Shown here in pieces: positions 28,468 through 39,016 of a stretch of DNA of 64,000 nt. This DNA is from Gautieria morchelliformis (lineage: Eukaryota; Basidiomycota; Agaricomycetes; Gomphales; Gomphaceae), in the NCBI GenBank assembly GCA_015179125.1, contig WHVA01000273.1, forward strand, positions 84,764 through 148,763, read 5' to 3'. Every line of letters begins with the position of its first letter. Within the stretch, counting starts at the first letter, position 1. Under the pieces are notes generated by a model that searched no databases, was not told the origin of the DNA, and saw only the letters and a program-made list of their open reading frames with translations. Made by a program: the position numbers and the translations under genes.

Positions 28468-31351
28468 CTAGTGGTGTTTAGCCTTCTTGGCCCCCTTCTC
28501 CTGATCTCCAACCTGAAAGCCATACCTCTTGCCTGCTACTCTGAGCTGGTCTGTGAGAAACAAAGCATCTCCCACCTTCCGGCCATACAATAATGCCTTG
28601 AGCGACTCAACGGCGAGCCATGCGATGCTGGTGATGAGGGCCCCGAGGCTCTCCTCCTCCGCAAATCTACCATGCAGAAAATCGAACCTGGAATATTGGA
28701 GGCCTTGAGCCTCTAACTCTGTGAGCCAAACACCAATAGTGGGAGTGGGAGCGTTCTGCAAGAGAGGGTTGGCCTCAACATCAGGACTTGCCACGCCATC
28801 GCTAGACGGCGGTGAGCGTGATCGCATTCTCTTTGGGGGTCGCGAGGAGGGGCGGAGGATCTGGATAAGCTCAGGGGGGAAGTTGATGTTGATAGGAGGA
28901 GGTGGGGGGATCTGATGAAGTGCTGGGCGCTCACTGAAATACCGTGCTCCACCTCGACGCAAAGGAGGCTCAGGCATTGAATTCGCAATGCCAGTGTTCG
29001 CGTGAAAGAATTTGAAGTACTCGGTGGGGTGTTCAGATCAACGCCTGGCGCATTTTTCAACTAATAATAATAATTAGTAAAAGAAGAAAAGAAGAAAAAA
29101 AAGAAAGAAAAGAAGAAATTTTTTTTTCTCACACCAGCTCGAGCACCCATACCAACTTGCCTTCGAAGTTAAGCACCTTGTGGTACCCATTAAGGGCACA
29201 TACTAAGCATATTGAACCTGGATGTTGTTTGCAATACCAGGCGGCGAGTAATTGCTTGAGTTGAGCCTGGTATGCCTCGGTCTTCATGTCATCGAGGCCG
29301 CGTTTGTGGAGGGGGGTGTTCGGTTTGGTTGGGTGGTTTTGGCGTGAGGAAGGGGTTAATGAGCTCTTTCTTCTTTGCCTTCGGTTTACTCGCGGTGACG
29401 GTCTGAGCCCTGACCGCTTCCTCTAAAAACTGGAAAAACTATAAAATTGCAATTGATTAGTGCAAAAATGTAAAAGAAATAAAAATTACTTACCTTGGGC
29501 ATGAGAACAATCTCAATGGCGGCTTCAGAACCCCTTTTTGCCACCTGACTGGCCCACTTGTCCTTCAAAGTGATCCAATCGTCCTCGGTTTCCAGGGCAA
29601 AACACCGTTTGGCCAGATCCTTGTAGAAGTGGGTCACCAGACCCGCTCGCTTCTCCTCGGGTATGGCGTAGAGCCCTAGGACCTCATGGATGGTAGTCTT
29701 CACGATGTGGAGGGTGCTTGTCGGCTTGAGAAAATGCATGCGATTGACGATCACGCCGACCTGGTTACGAAAAGGGATGATAAATTTCATTTCTGTAGAT
29801 AAAGTGTCAGGTAAACATCACAAATATAAAATAAAACACCTACTATCAGGCATAGAAACCACTGCCTTTGCTTTGGCCGCTGCTTTACCCTTCTTCTTGG
29901 GAGGCTCGACTGGAGAGGAGAGCGGTTCCACATCGCTGTCGGGATTATTGTCGCTGCTGGGGGACTCGAAGTCTTCTGACAGGTCTGCGACCTCTTCCTC
30001 CTCGACCTCTTCTCTCTCAGAGTCTCCAAACGCATCGGCACGCCCAAGGTCATCCTCACTGACTAACCCCAACCCTGGCTCTTGATCCCCCCTGTCCTCC
30101 TCATCCGCCTTGTCCTCCTCGTCCGCCTTGTCCTCCTCGTCCGCCTTGTCCTCCTCGTCCGCCTTGTCCTCCTCGTCCGCCTTGTCCTCCTCGTCCGCCT
30201 TGTCCTCCTCGTCCGCCTTGTCCTCCTCGTCCGCCTTGTCCTCCTCGTCCGCCTTGTCCTCCTCGTCCGCCTTGTCCTCCTCGTCCGCCTTGTCCTCCTC
30301 GTCCGCCTTGTCCTCCTCGTCCGCCTTGTCCTCCTCGTCCGCCTTGTCCTCCTCGTCCGCCTTGTCCTCCTCGTCCGCCTTGTCCTCCTCGTCCGCCTTG
30401 TCCTCCTCGTCCGCCTTGTCCTCCTCGTCCGCCTTGTCCTCCTCGTCCGCCTTGTCCTCCTCGTCCGCCTTGTCCTCCTCGTCCGCCTTGTCCTCCTCGT
30501 CCGCCTTGTCCTCCTCGTCCGCCTTGTCCTCCTCGTCCGCCTTGTCCTCCTCGTCCGCCTTGTCCTCCTCGTCCGCCTTGTCCTCCTCGTCCGCCTTGTC
30601 CTCCTCGTCCGCCTTGTCCTCCTCGTCCGCCTTGTCCTCCTCGTCCGCCTTGTCCTCCTCGTCCGCCTTGTCCTCCTCGTCCGCCTTGTCCTCCTCGTCC
30701 GCCTTGTCCTCCTCGTCCGCCTTGTCCTCCTCGTCCGCCTTGTCCTCCTCGTCCGCCTTGTCCTCCTCGTCCGCCTTGTCCTCCTCGTCCGCCTTGTCCT
30801 CCTCGTCCCCCTTGTCCTCCTCGTCCCCCTTGTCCTCCTCGTCCGCCTTGTCCTCCTCGTCCCCTTGTCCTCCTCGTCCCCCTTGTCCTCCTCGTCCCCC
30901 TTGTCCTCCTCGTCCCCCTTGTCCTCCTCGTCCCCCTTGTCCTCCTCGTCCCCCTCTTGCTGGTCCTCCTCGGGAATTGTGCTGAGAACGAGGCAGCTGA
31001 CGATAGCCTCAGCGGCACCGGTTTTCCTGGTCGCAGGGTCGCCGGACTTGGACGGCCCTTTGGAGGCAGAGGTGGATGTCGGGGCAATAGAGGGAAGGGG
31101 GTCTTGGCAACGGGTGGTTTGGAGGTGGAACCATTGCCGGTAGCCGGCACCTTGCTGCCTGCCTTCGTCTTTGAGGCAGGAGGTCGAATCGGGGGGATCA
31201 CACCAGCATCACGCAGTCAAGCTGACGGCGTGCAACTACACTTGCCATCGACGATGAGGGCAGGGTCAACCGAGTCCCGCTGGCGGGTTTTCGGCGTGTT
31301 TGAATTCCCAAGTAGCTCAGCTTTAGCTTTCTTTTTCTTTTTGCCAGCCAT
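28468..31351 (-). pseudogene. Multi-exon gene with acidic EEDKAD repeat and SAM-like C-terminus, decayed
   Basis: Starts at ATG 31351 ([11 protein letters not shown]). It continues through S/T/P-rich sequence into about 47 units of an 18-nt repeat coding E-E-D-K-A-D (or E-E-D-K-G-D), then an acidic tail and P-P-K-K-K-G-K-A-A-A-K. Introns near 29865-29810, 29490-29425 and 29130-29060 have GT-AG ends. The next exons read I-V-N-R-M-H-F-L-K-P, C-F-A-L-E-T-E-D-D-W and L-V-W-V-L-E-L, then N-A-P-G-V-D-L-N-T-P-P-S-T and a P-rich stretch. The end (28740-28468) is helical and SAM-like (W-L-T-E-L-E, S-L-K-A-L). Similar proteins are multicopy in agaricomycetes, by my recollection; function unknown. Lesions: TGA near 31220, frameshift near 31095, a 17-nt unit near 30860 and a C6-run frameshift near 29315. 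It is the best cargo candidate of the hAT-like element. Confidence 0.55.
30094..30955 (-). repeat. 18-nt coding minisatellite, about 47 units
   Basis: Plus-strand unit GTCCGCCTTGTCCTCCTC, nearly invariant. At the right end GTCCCCCTTG variants appear, with one 17-nt unit near 30860. Frames: E-E-D-K-A-D (acidic), R-R-T-R-R-T (basic) and G-G-Q-G-G-R on the minus strand. The acidic frame is the one continuous with both flanks. Long open frames on the plus strand here are by-products of the repeat. Confidence 0.9.
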
Positions 31352-31741
31352 GAGAGGGTTATAGATAAAGCAGAAGAGAGGAAGGCGTCGAGTGGTTGTG
31401 GTAGGAGGGAAGGCTGCTCGTCATGCGTGGCAGGAACAAGGCTGCAACGAGGTGCCAGGGAGGTGCCAGGGTCACGTGACTCAGTCACGCTACCCCACGT
31501 CATAGCACAACACGCTGCTGTCATGCCAGGTATGCCGAAACTACAGGTATTATATTTTGTTATGTATAAATATGTATTTTATTCTTATGTAAAGCCGAGG
31601 ACTTGATGTAGAAGGCTAAAAGGGCTGGGAGCAGGCAAACAGACATGCACATGATGCACCTCTCCCCCCTTCACAGCCAGATGATTTCACCCTTGTTTTC
31701 TGTTTAAAACATTTGTATATGTATATTACTATAATCTGACC
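31352..31741. other. Spacer inside the hAT-like element
   Basis: No gene or repeat recognised. It contains AGGTGCCAGGG(A)/GTCACGTGACTCAGTCACG near 31460-31490, probably the upstream region of the acidic-repeat gene. Confidence 0.35.
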
Positions 31742-32460
31742 AATTTATGGCCTTTATTGAAAGAATTTGAGGTCATAATGATGCATATAAGTGAAATTAT
31801 CCAAATATTAAATAAATCATAATAAGCCAAGATTTGTATATATAATGGTAGCTAATATATAGTACAGATCATATACAAAGTATAAACCCTTAATCTCCAA
31901 TGGTTGTGGAGATACAGGTCGATTTTTGCAGGCGGCACCGGGCGGCATGAATTTCATACTCCGCCTTGTGTACCCGAAACAGCTGTAATAACTGTATATA
32001 TACTATTACCTTGTGAAATGCTTGCATATGCCTGCGAAGTGTAGAGACATCATTGGGTGACTTTCCGTAGAGCTAAATTCCTTAATTCCACGTTCTAAAT
32101 GTCACGGAACATCGAGCCGAGTACTAGCCGATGACAGGGAAGTGTTTTACAAGTCCGCTATGACAGAAAAATTAATGTTTTACACCAAAAGTAGCGTAAG
32201 GCGACTGTAACTACACTACATATCATTGAAAAATGTTATATACCCACCAGTATCAGAGCAAACATACCCTTTTTGGTGACCGAAGGTCCAGCATTTAGAC
32301 GCTCACCAGGACACGGCTTCCTGGCTTGGCTTTGGCCTGGAAAAACCTGAGCCAGGCCATGGAGCCAGATGCGCCAACGGCTTTGGTCTGGCTTGGCCCG
32401 GCCTATTGGCGGCTCAGCCTGGCTCGGCTCACGGCCTGGGCCAGGCCATGCCCATCACTA
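31742..32460 (-). repeat. Right long terminal inverted region of the hAT-like element
   Basis: On the minus strand it starts TAGTGATGGGC, followed by GGCCTGG-type repeats. After about 250 bp not present on the left it has the shared ACAGCTGTTTCGGGTACACA block (near 31984-31965) and the AT-rich tail with TATATGCATCATTATGACC. Confidence 0.65.
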
Positions 32461-32807
32461 ACCGTGATGTTGAGCCAACTGATGATCGAAGTCCACGAAC
32501 TTCCCCCAGACTTCAGGATGGGGATCACTGACAAAAAGTAGGCTGTTAGGACAGCAAAAATTGGTTCGTTGGCTGTCAAATTCAGAAGGGGCTTCTTGGT
32601 GACTAGATCAACTCGACAAATCCATTCACACGTTGTTCTGATACTTATTTTATCAAGAAATGATTCCACAGGGAGTTCTCCCGAGAGACAACATGATTGC
32701 TTGTTCAAACATTTCCCATACCCTTCAGTACAACTGTCTTTTTGAAGGCTGTGCCAGTCCTGCGGGTCAAAGAATCAGCTACTGTAAGCGACACCAAATA
32801 TGCACTC
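32461..32807 (-). pseudogene. Middle/3' exons of the split host gene
   Basis: Between the hAT-like element and the gypsy element. On the minus strand a CGCAG acceptor precedes a short exon at 32759-32722 (T-G-T-A-F-K-K-T-V-V-L-K) with a GTATGG donor. The last exon reads L-L-F-V-S-D-P-H-P-E-V-W-G-K-F-V-D-F-D-H-Q-L-A-Q-H-H-G toward 32461. It continues at 18570 after the hAT-like insertion. The middle exon structure could not be resolved. Confidence 0.5.
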
Positions 32808-33049
32808 TGTAGACGCTGAGATATCCATATATCTCAACATCTAGCGCCGGAGCACCCACACCGACCCCATAGGTCATCGAAGGTAGACGATTCCCTACTT
32901 GAGGGACTGTATAGTAGCGGAGAGACCTGGAGATGACACATCATCCTTAGTTCTTCCTTCCATACCAGACTACGAGTTCACATTGTCTCTCCAGTACTTA
33001 TGCGATCTACGTCCTTATTCGTCCATACTCGACGTGATCCGCATCCACA
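32808..33049 (+). repeat. 5' LTR of gypsy 2
   Basis: TGTAGACGCTGAGATATCCA to CATCCACA. It is followed by TGGTGGCAACGG, which starts with TGG as expected of a site complementary to a tRNA 3' end. Confidence 0.9.
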
Positions 33050-33119
33050 TGGTGGCAACGGTGAGATTGTAAATCACCAGAAGTCATACAGCTCGAGCCC
33101 CCTAGTGTTCCCGATCACG

Positions 33120-35281
33120 AGTGAATGAAAGAAGGTCATCCGGACCGTACAGCCCCAAACAACCCCAATCCCGAAGCAATCATCCGATTCGCACAAATCA
33201 GATCCATAAGAGAGCTACAAATGTGTACGCTATTTGCCGTCGACCCTGAAATAGAAGTCAACCAGAACAAGAAGATTTTCCACACCTGAATCTCAGGACG
33301 AGCCCCCTTGCTTGTGTGGGCCGAAAGGTGGGATCCAATATACGAGACCGGAACCTACTACCCCAGCACACTCAAACTACGGGCTTAGAAAATTGCAACA
33401 ACCGAACTCACCGAACCTGCACGAGTCGTCCGACTTGATTTCCCAAACGACCACGTGAAAGGAATCATATTCTCGATTACTAGGAACCACGAGAAGTGGC
33501 ACTTCATCTGGATCTTCCAAGCATCAGCAGAAGAACCCCTAAGCCCAGTCTCCATCCATACAGTCTGTGAGAGAATAGAGGAATTCTACAGAACGCTCGC
33601 ATAAACAGCCATCCTGGAGTCCCCCTCGCTGAAAAAAGAACCCCACTCCAATCAAGACCCGCTACACCTCTCATCCCCCCTCTCAGACCTTGACAAGTCC
33701 GGAATGGCACACACCCCCCCATGACTCACCTTCCACCCAGAAGTGAACCCACTCATCGAAAGAAGAGAAGTCCCACCACACCTATCCCCCACACGACCCC
33801 GGCTCCCACTAGGTCAACCTCTAGTGTTAGCACTGAATTTGAGACTTATGCCACCTCACATCCCACGTGCATCAACTACCACAGCGACTGTGCCCCACAC
33901 ACACACAATCCCACCAACAGCAGGCACGACATTGTCAGTAACACAAAAGAACCTCACTCACATGTCGTCCAAAGTCAACATATTCAAGGGCAGCCCAGGA
34001 CAAGACGGTGATGAATGGCTACAAACATTCGAGAAAGCCTGCTACGAGTGAGGCATAGATGCAGACGAAGCCAAGAAACTCAAGTACCTCAAGCTCTGCC
34101 TATCGGGCAAGGCGATGCGACAATTCAGGTCATGGGACCCGGTCTGCAGAACTTCCTGGTCAGCATTTACGATGAAATGGGGAGAAGTGTATCCGAGTCG
34201 CGAAATACTACCCACCATCACAGAGACGTTCAGCGACTGGCAAAACGCACACATCTCCGAAGCCAAGTTGTTGACGAAGACTGTAGATGAAGAACAGAGA
34301 CCAGTCTGGGCCCTAGTAAAATTTGCGCAAACACTGAGCAAGCTAGGCGCCAGGCTCACAGGCATGGACGCAGTAACGAAGTCCCACTACATTTTCCAAA
34401 ACTTACCATTGTGCATTCAAGAAGCACTACCGTTTGACCACGTGAACATGCCCAACTTCGAGGCTCTACTCCTCGCACTACGGAACCTGGATCACCAGCG
34501 ACTCACGATGAGAGCGTTGATCGACTTCCAAGTCAGCAACCTCAGCCACCAGCTGGCCAGCAACACAGCCAGAATGGAAGCATTAGAAAGAGATAGGAGG
34601 AACATACCGACTTCAAACCGTCAGCCGACGCTCACCACCCCAAACAATGTGGTACAGCACCAACCACCAACAACCCTGAACGGGAACACGATGAAACCAG
34701 TCGATCTGCTATTCGACAAGTCAACCGAAGGAAGACGAAAATATGAATCGGCAGTCAAAGCCTTTTTCACGACGCACGGGCAGAATGCAACCCCCTCCCT
34801 AGACAAACCATTCCCTTTGTCCCCAGGGTCCCCAAGCCCAGGCAGCCAGGAATGTTGGACTTGTGGCACCCAAGGGCACAGAAAGGGAGACATAATGTGC
34901 GACCCTCACAGAGCCCTACCGAGACAAGAGCAACTGTACAGGGAGATCGTGGGAAAAGCGGTGTCTAGAGTTATGGTGAGAGCCAACAGGCAAAGTCAAC
35001 AACGCATGCTGATGTATCTACAGACTGGAGACACATCACAACTAGACGGTGCTGATGGCGGACTAGAAGACGAGTCGGAAAATGGTGGGAGAATGCGTTT
35101 AAAGAGCCGCATCTCTCCTATTCAACAAGACTCTTTACAGTTCGCCTGGACGGTCTCCCGAGGAGAATCGACGTCGTCGGGAGACAAACACCATCCAGCC
35201 CAGAGTGAGTCGACTTCCCCCCCATCTGAACTATCTTGGCATCGGTGCCCAAAGCAGCACGCAGCTCAATCTGACCCCTAA
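33120..35281 (+). pseudogene. Gypsy 2 gag with in-frame stops
   Basis: The same frame runs from about 33120 to 35281, with stops near 33287, 33388, 33602, 33721 and 34049. The open part from 34115 has typical Gag text: W-S-A-F-T-M-K-W-G-E-V-Y-P, then Q-T-L-S-K-L-G, then a retroviral-type zinc knuckle at 34854-34900, C-W-T-C-G-T-Q-G-H-R-K-G-D-I-M-C. The spacing is CX2CX4HX6C rather than HX4C, so metal binding may be altered or this may be a family variant. It overlaps the protease frame at its end. Confidence 0.75.
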
Positions 35282-36221
35282 GATCGCTATTTCATCACCA
35301 CCCGTTACCAACTACATGTCGAACAATCTAGACAATGACAATAGATCCAGTTCTGGATACACGGGTGAAAGAAGAGCACTCTTAGACATAAGATCATCTC
35401 AAGAAGCGTTAAGAAGAGTGCAAGCAAACGGCCAACTCATCACAGATATAGAAGAGAGAGAAGTTGTCCACCTGTTCCTACCATGGGAAAGAGAGGATAT
35501 CTTCTCTAACCCTTTCCTAGCGAAAGTCGACATCACGGGAAAGGACAAAGGGACCATCCGAGTAGAAGGAACAGTAGACGATGGCGGCCTGCTGTGCGCA
35601 CTTGACGCAGTACTATGGGGACAGTGGCATGCCATCCTAGGGGAATTAGAACCATCCCCACTAGCATGCGTCATGGGAAACGGAACAGTCACAAAATCAA
35701 TAGGTCGGACAGACCTCTTTATCAACGTACACGGGATCGCCACCAAAATACAAGTAGAAATACTTGACTCAGGGGGCACCTTCGAACTCCTACTAGGGAA
35801 ACCATGGTTAGGACGCTGCTCTGTGATACACGACTATGCAACGGACGAGTTGAGAGTGAAAACAAGAGACCAAGAAGTGACCATCCCAAACCTCTTCGAG
35901 TATCTTAGGTTCCAGAAACCCGCCCCGAACATATCCAAGGCCTTAGCAGCGATACCGTTAGCCCAACCAGCAACGAGGATATCAACCCCACCTACAGAAC
36001 CGATGATTACAGGCCACAACACACTAACAGCCCCCACCGATGGTACCGAGAGCATTCTAGACCCAGCAGAAGATTTACCGAGCCTAGTGGACACAGCAAA
36101 ACTCGTAAACCAGCTGCGCCCCCCAGAGGCTACGAACAACAGATTCGACCCCAACTGCATAGAAACGATCCAAACCAGTGTGACTATAGGTGAAACTCTT
36201 CTTCCAGAACAGAAGCAATGA
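35205..36221 (+). CDS. Gypsy 2 aspartic protease region
   Basis: A retropepsin-type domain in an open frame of 338 codons, overlapping the gag end in another frame, which suggests expression by frameshifting. V-E-G-T-V-D-D-G-G-L-L-C-A-L-D occupies the position of the catalytic D-T/S-G loop, here D-D-G-G. Later I-L-D-S-G-G-T-F-E-L-L-L-G-K-P-W-L matches the C-terminal hydrophobic flap/ILG block of this gypsy clade. The frame ends in linker sequence before RT. The element is defective, so the protein is probably not made in a useful form. Confidence 0.65.
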   Translation: MSRLPPHLNYLGIGAQSSTQLNLTPKIAISSPPVTNYMSNNLDNDNRSSSGYTGERRALLDIRSSQEALRRVQANGQLITDIEEREVVHLFLPWEREDIFSNPFLAKVDITGKDKGTIRVEGTVDDGGLLCALDAVLWGQWHAILGELEPSPLACVMGNGTVTKSIGRTDLFINVHGIATKIQVEILDSGGTFELLLGKPWLGRCSVIHDYATDELRVKTRDQEVTIPNLFEYLRFQKPAPNISKALAAIPLAQPATRISTPPTEPMITGHNTLTAPTDGTESILDPAEDLPSLVDTAKLVNQLRPPEATNNRFDPNCIETIQTSVTIGETLLPEQKQ

Positions 36222-36806
36222 GTGTTAGACCTAATAGCTACCTACGCGGACATATTCGCTCTACAATTGAGCGAAGTGAAGCCAATAGACTTCATAGAAC
36301 ACCGCATCGATGTACCGGAAGGCATCAAACTACCAAAAGTCGACACATCTTGCCCACTCACGGTCTCATAGAGGGAGTGGCTACACCAACATATTCACAA
36401 GCTGGTGGAAGCAGGGATTCTGCTGAGAATCCCATACAACGATGTCTGCTGCGTCAGCCCAATTGTTTTAGCCCCTAAACCGAGACATGACCAAGCCAGG
36501 TCCCTAGAAGAGCTCAAGATCCTAGCGAATGCAGCGTGCAAAGAGGTAGGAGTCGACGCATCACACCCAGACGCACCATCAGACAGGGAGCTCGTGCGAC
36601 CCCTACCACCGCCAGCTCCCACGCAGTGGCGTCTGTGCAGCAATTTCGGTGCACTGAACAAGCACACGCAGACCCCACCATTCCCAGTAGGTGACCTGAT
36701 GAGGAGACAGCACCAGATGAGCGGCTACAAACTATATAACGTACTGGACCTAGCGATGGGGTATCACGCATGCCTCGTCAGACAGGATGACTGGGGACTA
36801 ACCTAA
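36222..36806 (+). pseudogene. Gypsy 2 reverse transcriptase, N-terminal remnant
   Basis: Frame breaks near 36370 and 36405. It then reads V-S-P-I-V-L-A-P-K-P and W-R-L-C-S-N-F-G-A-L-N-K-H-T, and ends Y-N-V-L-D-L-A-M-G-Y-H-A-C, the first catalytic aspartate region of RT. Immediately afterwards the sequence is integrase. The palm with YxDD, the thumb and all of RNase H are gone. Confidence 0.75.
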
Positions 36807-37848
36807 CTGCGCACACACTACGATTGGCCCCAACTAAGGAAAGATTGCACAGAAGTCCCAGCAGAGTGCCCCAATTGTCAACAATTCGGCCCTCGCTTGT
36901 GAAATTTCTTACTTCAACCAATCATCAGGCTGCACCCCTTCAATATGCTCGCAGCGGATTACCTTAAACTCCCCAAAGGAGTTGGAGGCTTCTCCGAAGC
37001 ACTCGTATTGGTAGACTTCTTCACCCGTTACATCTGGGGTGTTATCCTTAAGAAACCAGGGACCAACCTAGCCTCCGCGATGGCGCTGAGGATGATCTGT
37101 CACGAATGGCAACCGCCAAAACGCCTCCTAACAGACGGAGGGTCCCATTTCAGAGGACAGCACATGTCAGCGGTCTTACAAGAGTTCGGCATCGAGCACG
37201 AGATAACCCCAGCATATGCACCACACTGTAACGGCCTCATCGAAAATGAGAACAAGCAACTGCTCTCGATCTTGGGGAAAGAATGCGCTTCAGAGCAACC
37301 AGACAGAGCGGAAGGTATTACCACGTCCTGGCCGAAGAAGTGGCCGAGAGCGGTCTCGTTACTGAACGAAAGGAAAACTCCAGTTTTGAACACCTCACCC
37401 AAATCCATTATGTTTGGGATGATCGACGGGTCGTTCGACATTGACGATGTCATGGACCTAGACTTCGATCCAGGTTCGAGATTCGCATTCTTAGAGGCAG
37501 ACCGCGAAGTCACCAGGGAACACTTGCAATCAGTCCAAGAGAGACGGAAAGCATGGTTCGATAAAAAAGCCAAACCCACGACCTTCGAGATAGGAAACCT
37601 CATTCTAGTGCACAACTCGAAGCTGGACACTTCACGAGAAGCCAAATATAAACTCTCAGCTCCTTGGCTCAGACCGTTCAGAATCTCGGGAAAGAGCAAC
37701 AACTCGTATTACTTGGAGTGCTTATCAGGTCGAAAAGCAACAGGCAAAGTACACGCAAACTGCCTCAAAAAGTTCCACCTCAGAACACACGACCCTGTCC
37801 AAGAACCACACACCGTGACATCAGTGCAACACGAGGATACGCTGCTAC
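36807..37848 (+). pseudogene. Gypsy 2 integrase
   Basis: Begins inside the zinc-binding part (H-Y-D-W-P-Q-L-R-K-D-C, then C-P-N-C-Q-Q-F-G-P-R). After a stop near 36900 it continues with the core: L-A-A-D-Y-L-K-L, L-L-T-D-G-G-S-H-F and N-G-L-I-E-N-E-N-K, the three catalytic D, D, E positions. The C-terminal part reads W-F-D-K-K-A-K-P and L-I-L-V-H-N-S-K-L-D, then S-A-P-W-L-R-P-F-R-I. The frame is broken at 37849 by the solo LTR. It resumes at 38477 (T-L-D-D-L-P-E-D-A-E-D-D-L-P-F) when that LTR and one duplication are removed. Confidence 0.8.
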
Positions 37849-38471
37849 TGTTACGTATCGAGATTTCCGCTAAGTCGGAACTGGAAAGGACAGCGACTTC
37901 AACTTATAGGTTGTGCCCCCAATGAACTATCGTCCTAGGTTTTTCGGAAATGAGTCGGAAGTCGGAACTGAGGCGGAAGGCGGAAGACGGAAGACGGAGA
38001 GACAGAGGTCTTGCTAGACTCGCTGTGCTAAGAACAGGAGATGGAGAGAAGGAAATCAAGTATCGAAGGCGATTATCTGATTGCAGAATAACAGACATAC
38101 ATGACAGGCTTTCATACAAAGAGCTGAGACAACAAGGAATAGGATGGTACTAAGCAAATTCTGGGGGAAGCGGAAGTCAAGTAGACAATGCGTGGGAACT
38201 AACTAATTGGGAACAATGGGACTACAAGGGGGGTTCAGGGTAAGGTAAAACAATGGCAAAGAACAAGGGGTCGGGAAAACATATCTGACAATGAAATACA
38301 AGGAGGGCCAGACATATGGTCTTGATGAACGGTGAGGTGGGTCCAGTGGGTCCGAGTAATAGAGTTGAAAGAACAAGGGAATAGAACAATGGGCGGAATG
38401 TCGGAAATATCAGAGGGGCAGAAAGTGTTGCGGAACTGAAGGTCGGAAGTCAGAAATGAACGGTCGTAACA
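37849..38471 (-). repeat. Solo LTR nested in gypsy 2 pol
   Basis: On the minus strand it runs from TGTTACGACC to CGATACGTAACA, with perfect TGTTACG/CGTAACA inverted tips. The flanks are GCTAC (37844-37848) and GTTAC (38472-38476), a 5-bp duplication with one C/T change. Its start matches the LTR at 4786. Dense in GGAAGTC/CGGAAG direct repeats near 37950-38010 and 38440-38460. Confidence 0.75.
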
Positions 38472-38642
38472 GTTACAAACGTTAGACGACCTACCAGAAG
38501 ACGCGGAAGACGACCTCCCGTTCAATTTCTCACCACAAGAGACGCCGGAGGAAGCAAAAGAAACACTATTTCTGTCTGAGCCTCCTTTTCCTTCATTCGG
38601 AGTCGCTCACAACTATGTTGTTTCGCTTTTCTTGGAGGGGAG

Positions 38643-38884
38643 TGTAGACGCTGAGATATCCATATATCTCAACATCTAGCACCGGAGCACCCACACCGAC
38701 CCCGTAGGTCATCGAAGGTAGATGATTCCCTACTTGAGGGACTGTATAGTAGCGGAGAGACCTGGAGATGACACATTATCCTTAGTTCTTCCTTCCATAC
38801 CAGACTATGAGTTCACGTTGTCTCTCCAGTACTTACACGATCTACGTCCTAATTCGTCCATACTTGATGTGATCCGCGTCCACA
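38643..38884 (+). repeat. 3' LTR of gypsy 2
   Basis: Aligns end to end with 32808-33049; the differences are mostly transitions. Confidence 0.9.
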
Positions 38885-39016
38885 ACTCACAACTTCATGT
38901 GGGTGTAACGGGTGCTAGAATAATTAACCATGAACCATTTATTCACCTGTCCGTCTTCATGCAGGCGGTTGGAAGGAAATGTCAGATTCCATTGTGGCGA
39001 GTGAGCCGACACTCAC

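Larger units (their letters stand above)
18571..32460. mobile_element. 13.9-kb hAT-like DNA element with 8-bp target duplication
   Basis: The outer ends are TAGTGATGGGCACGGCCTGG (left) and its inverted counterpart TAGTGATGGGCATGGCCTGG (right, minus strand). The flanks are ACCGTGAC (18563-18570) and ACCGTGAT (32461-32468), an 8-bp duplication with one C/T difference. TAGNG termini and 8-bp duplications are hallmarks of the hAT superfamily; Zisupton/KDZ elements are an alternative. Several hundred bases inside the ends are also inverted repeats of each other. Inside are copia element 1, an IS630/Tc1-type transposase relic, gypsy pieces, a MITE and the acidic-repeat gene at 28468-31351. No hAT transposase was recognised, so it looks non-autonomous. 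Without copia 1 and its duplication it would be about 8.6 kb. Confidence 0.65.
32808..38884 (+). mobile_element. Ty3/gypsy element 2, both LTRs present, internally deleted
   Basis: Two 242-bp LTRs (TGTAGACGCTG to CCACA), primer site TGGTGGCAACGG after the first, purine tract GGAGGGGAG before the second, and a 4-bp duplication ACTC (32804-32807, 38885-38888). The LTRs differ at roughly a dozen sites, almost all C/T or G/A. Gag has stops, and RT and RNase H are mostly deleted. A solo LTR of another family sits in the 3' end of pol. It is inserted in the same host gene as the hAT-like element, probably in an intron. Confidence 0.9.

Noticed and set aside
30094-30955. Possible CRISPR-like array
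   Set aside because: The 18-nt units are directly abutting with no spacers, and the context is eukaryotic coding sequence.
30082-31143. Long plus-strand frames of LVLLVR and SALSSS repeats, and a minus-strand GGQGGR frame
   Set aside because: They are by-products of the 18-nt minisatellite, which is open in several frames. Only the acidic frame continues into plausible sequence on both sides.
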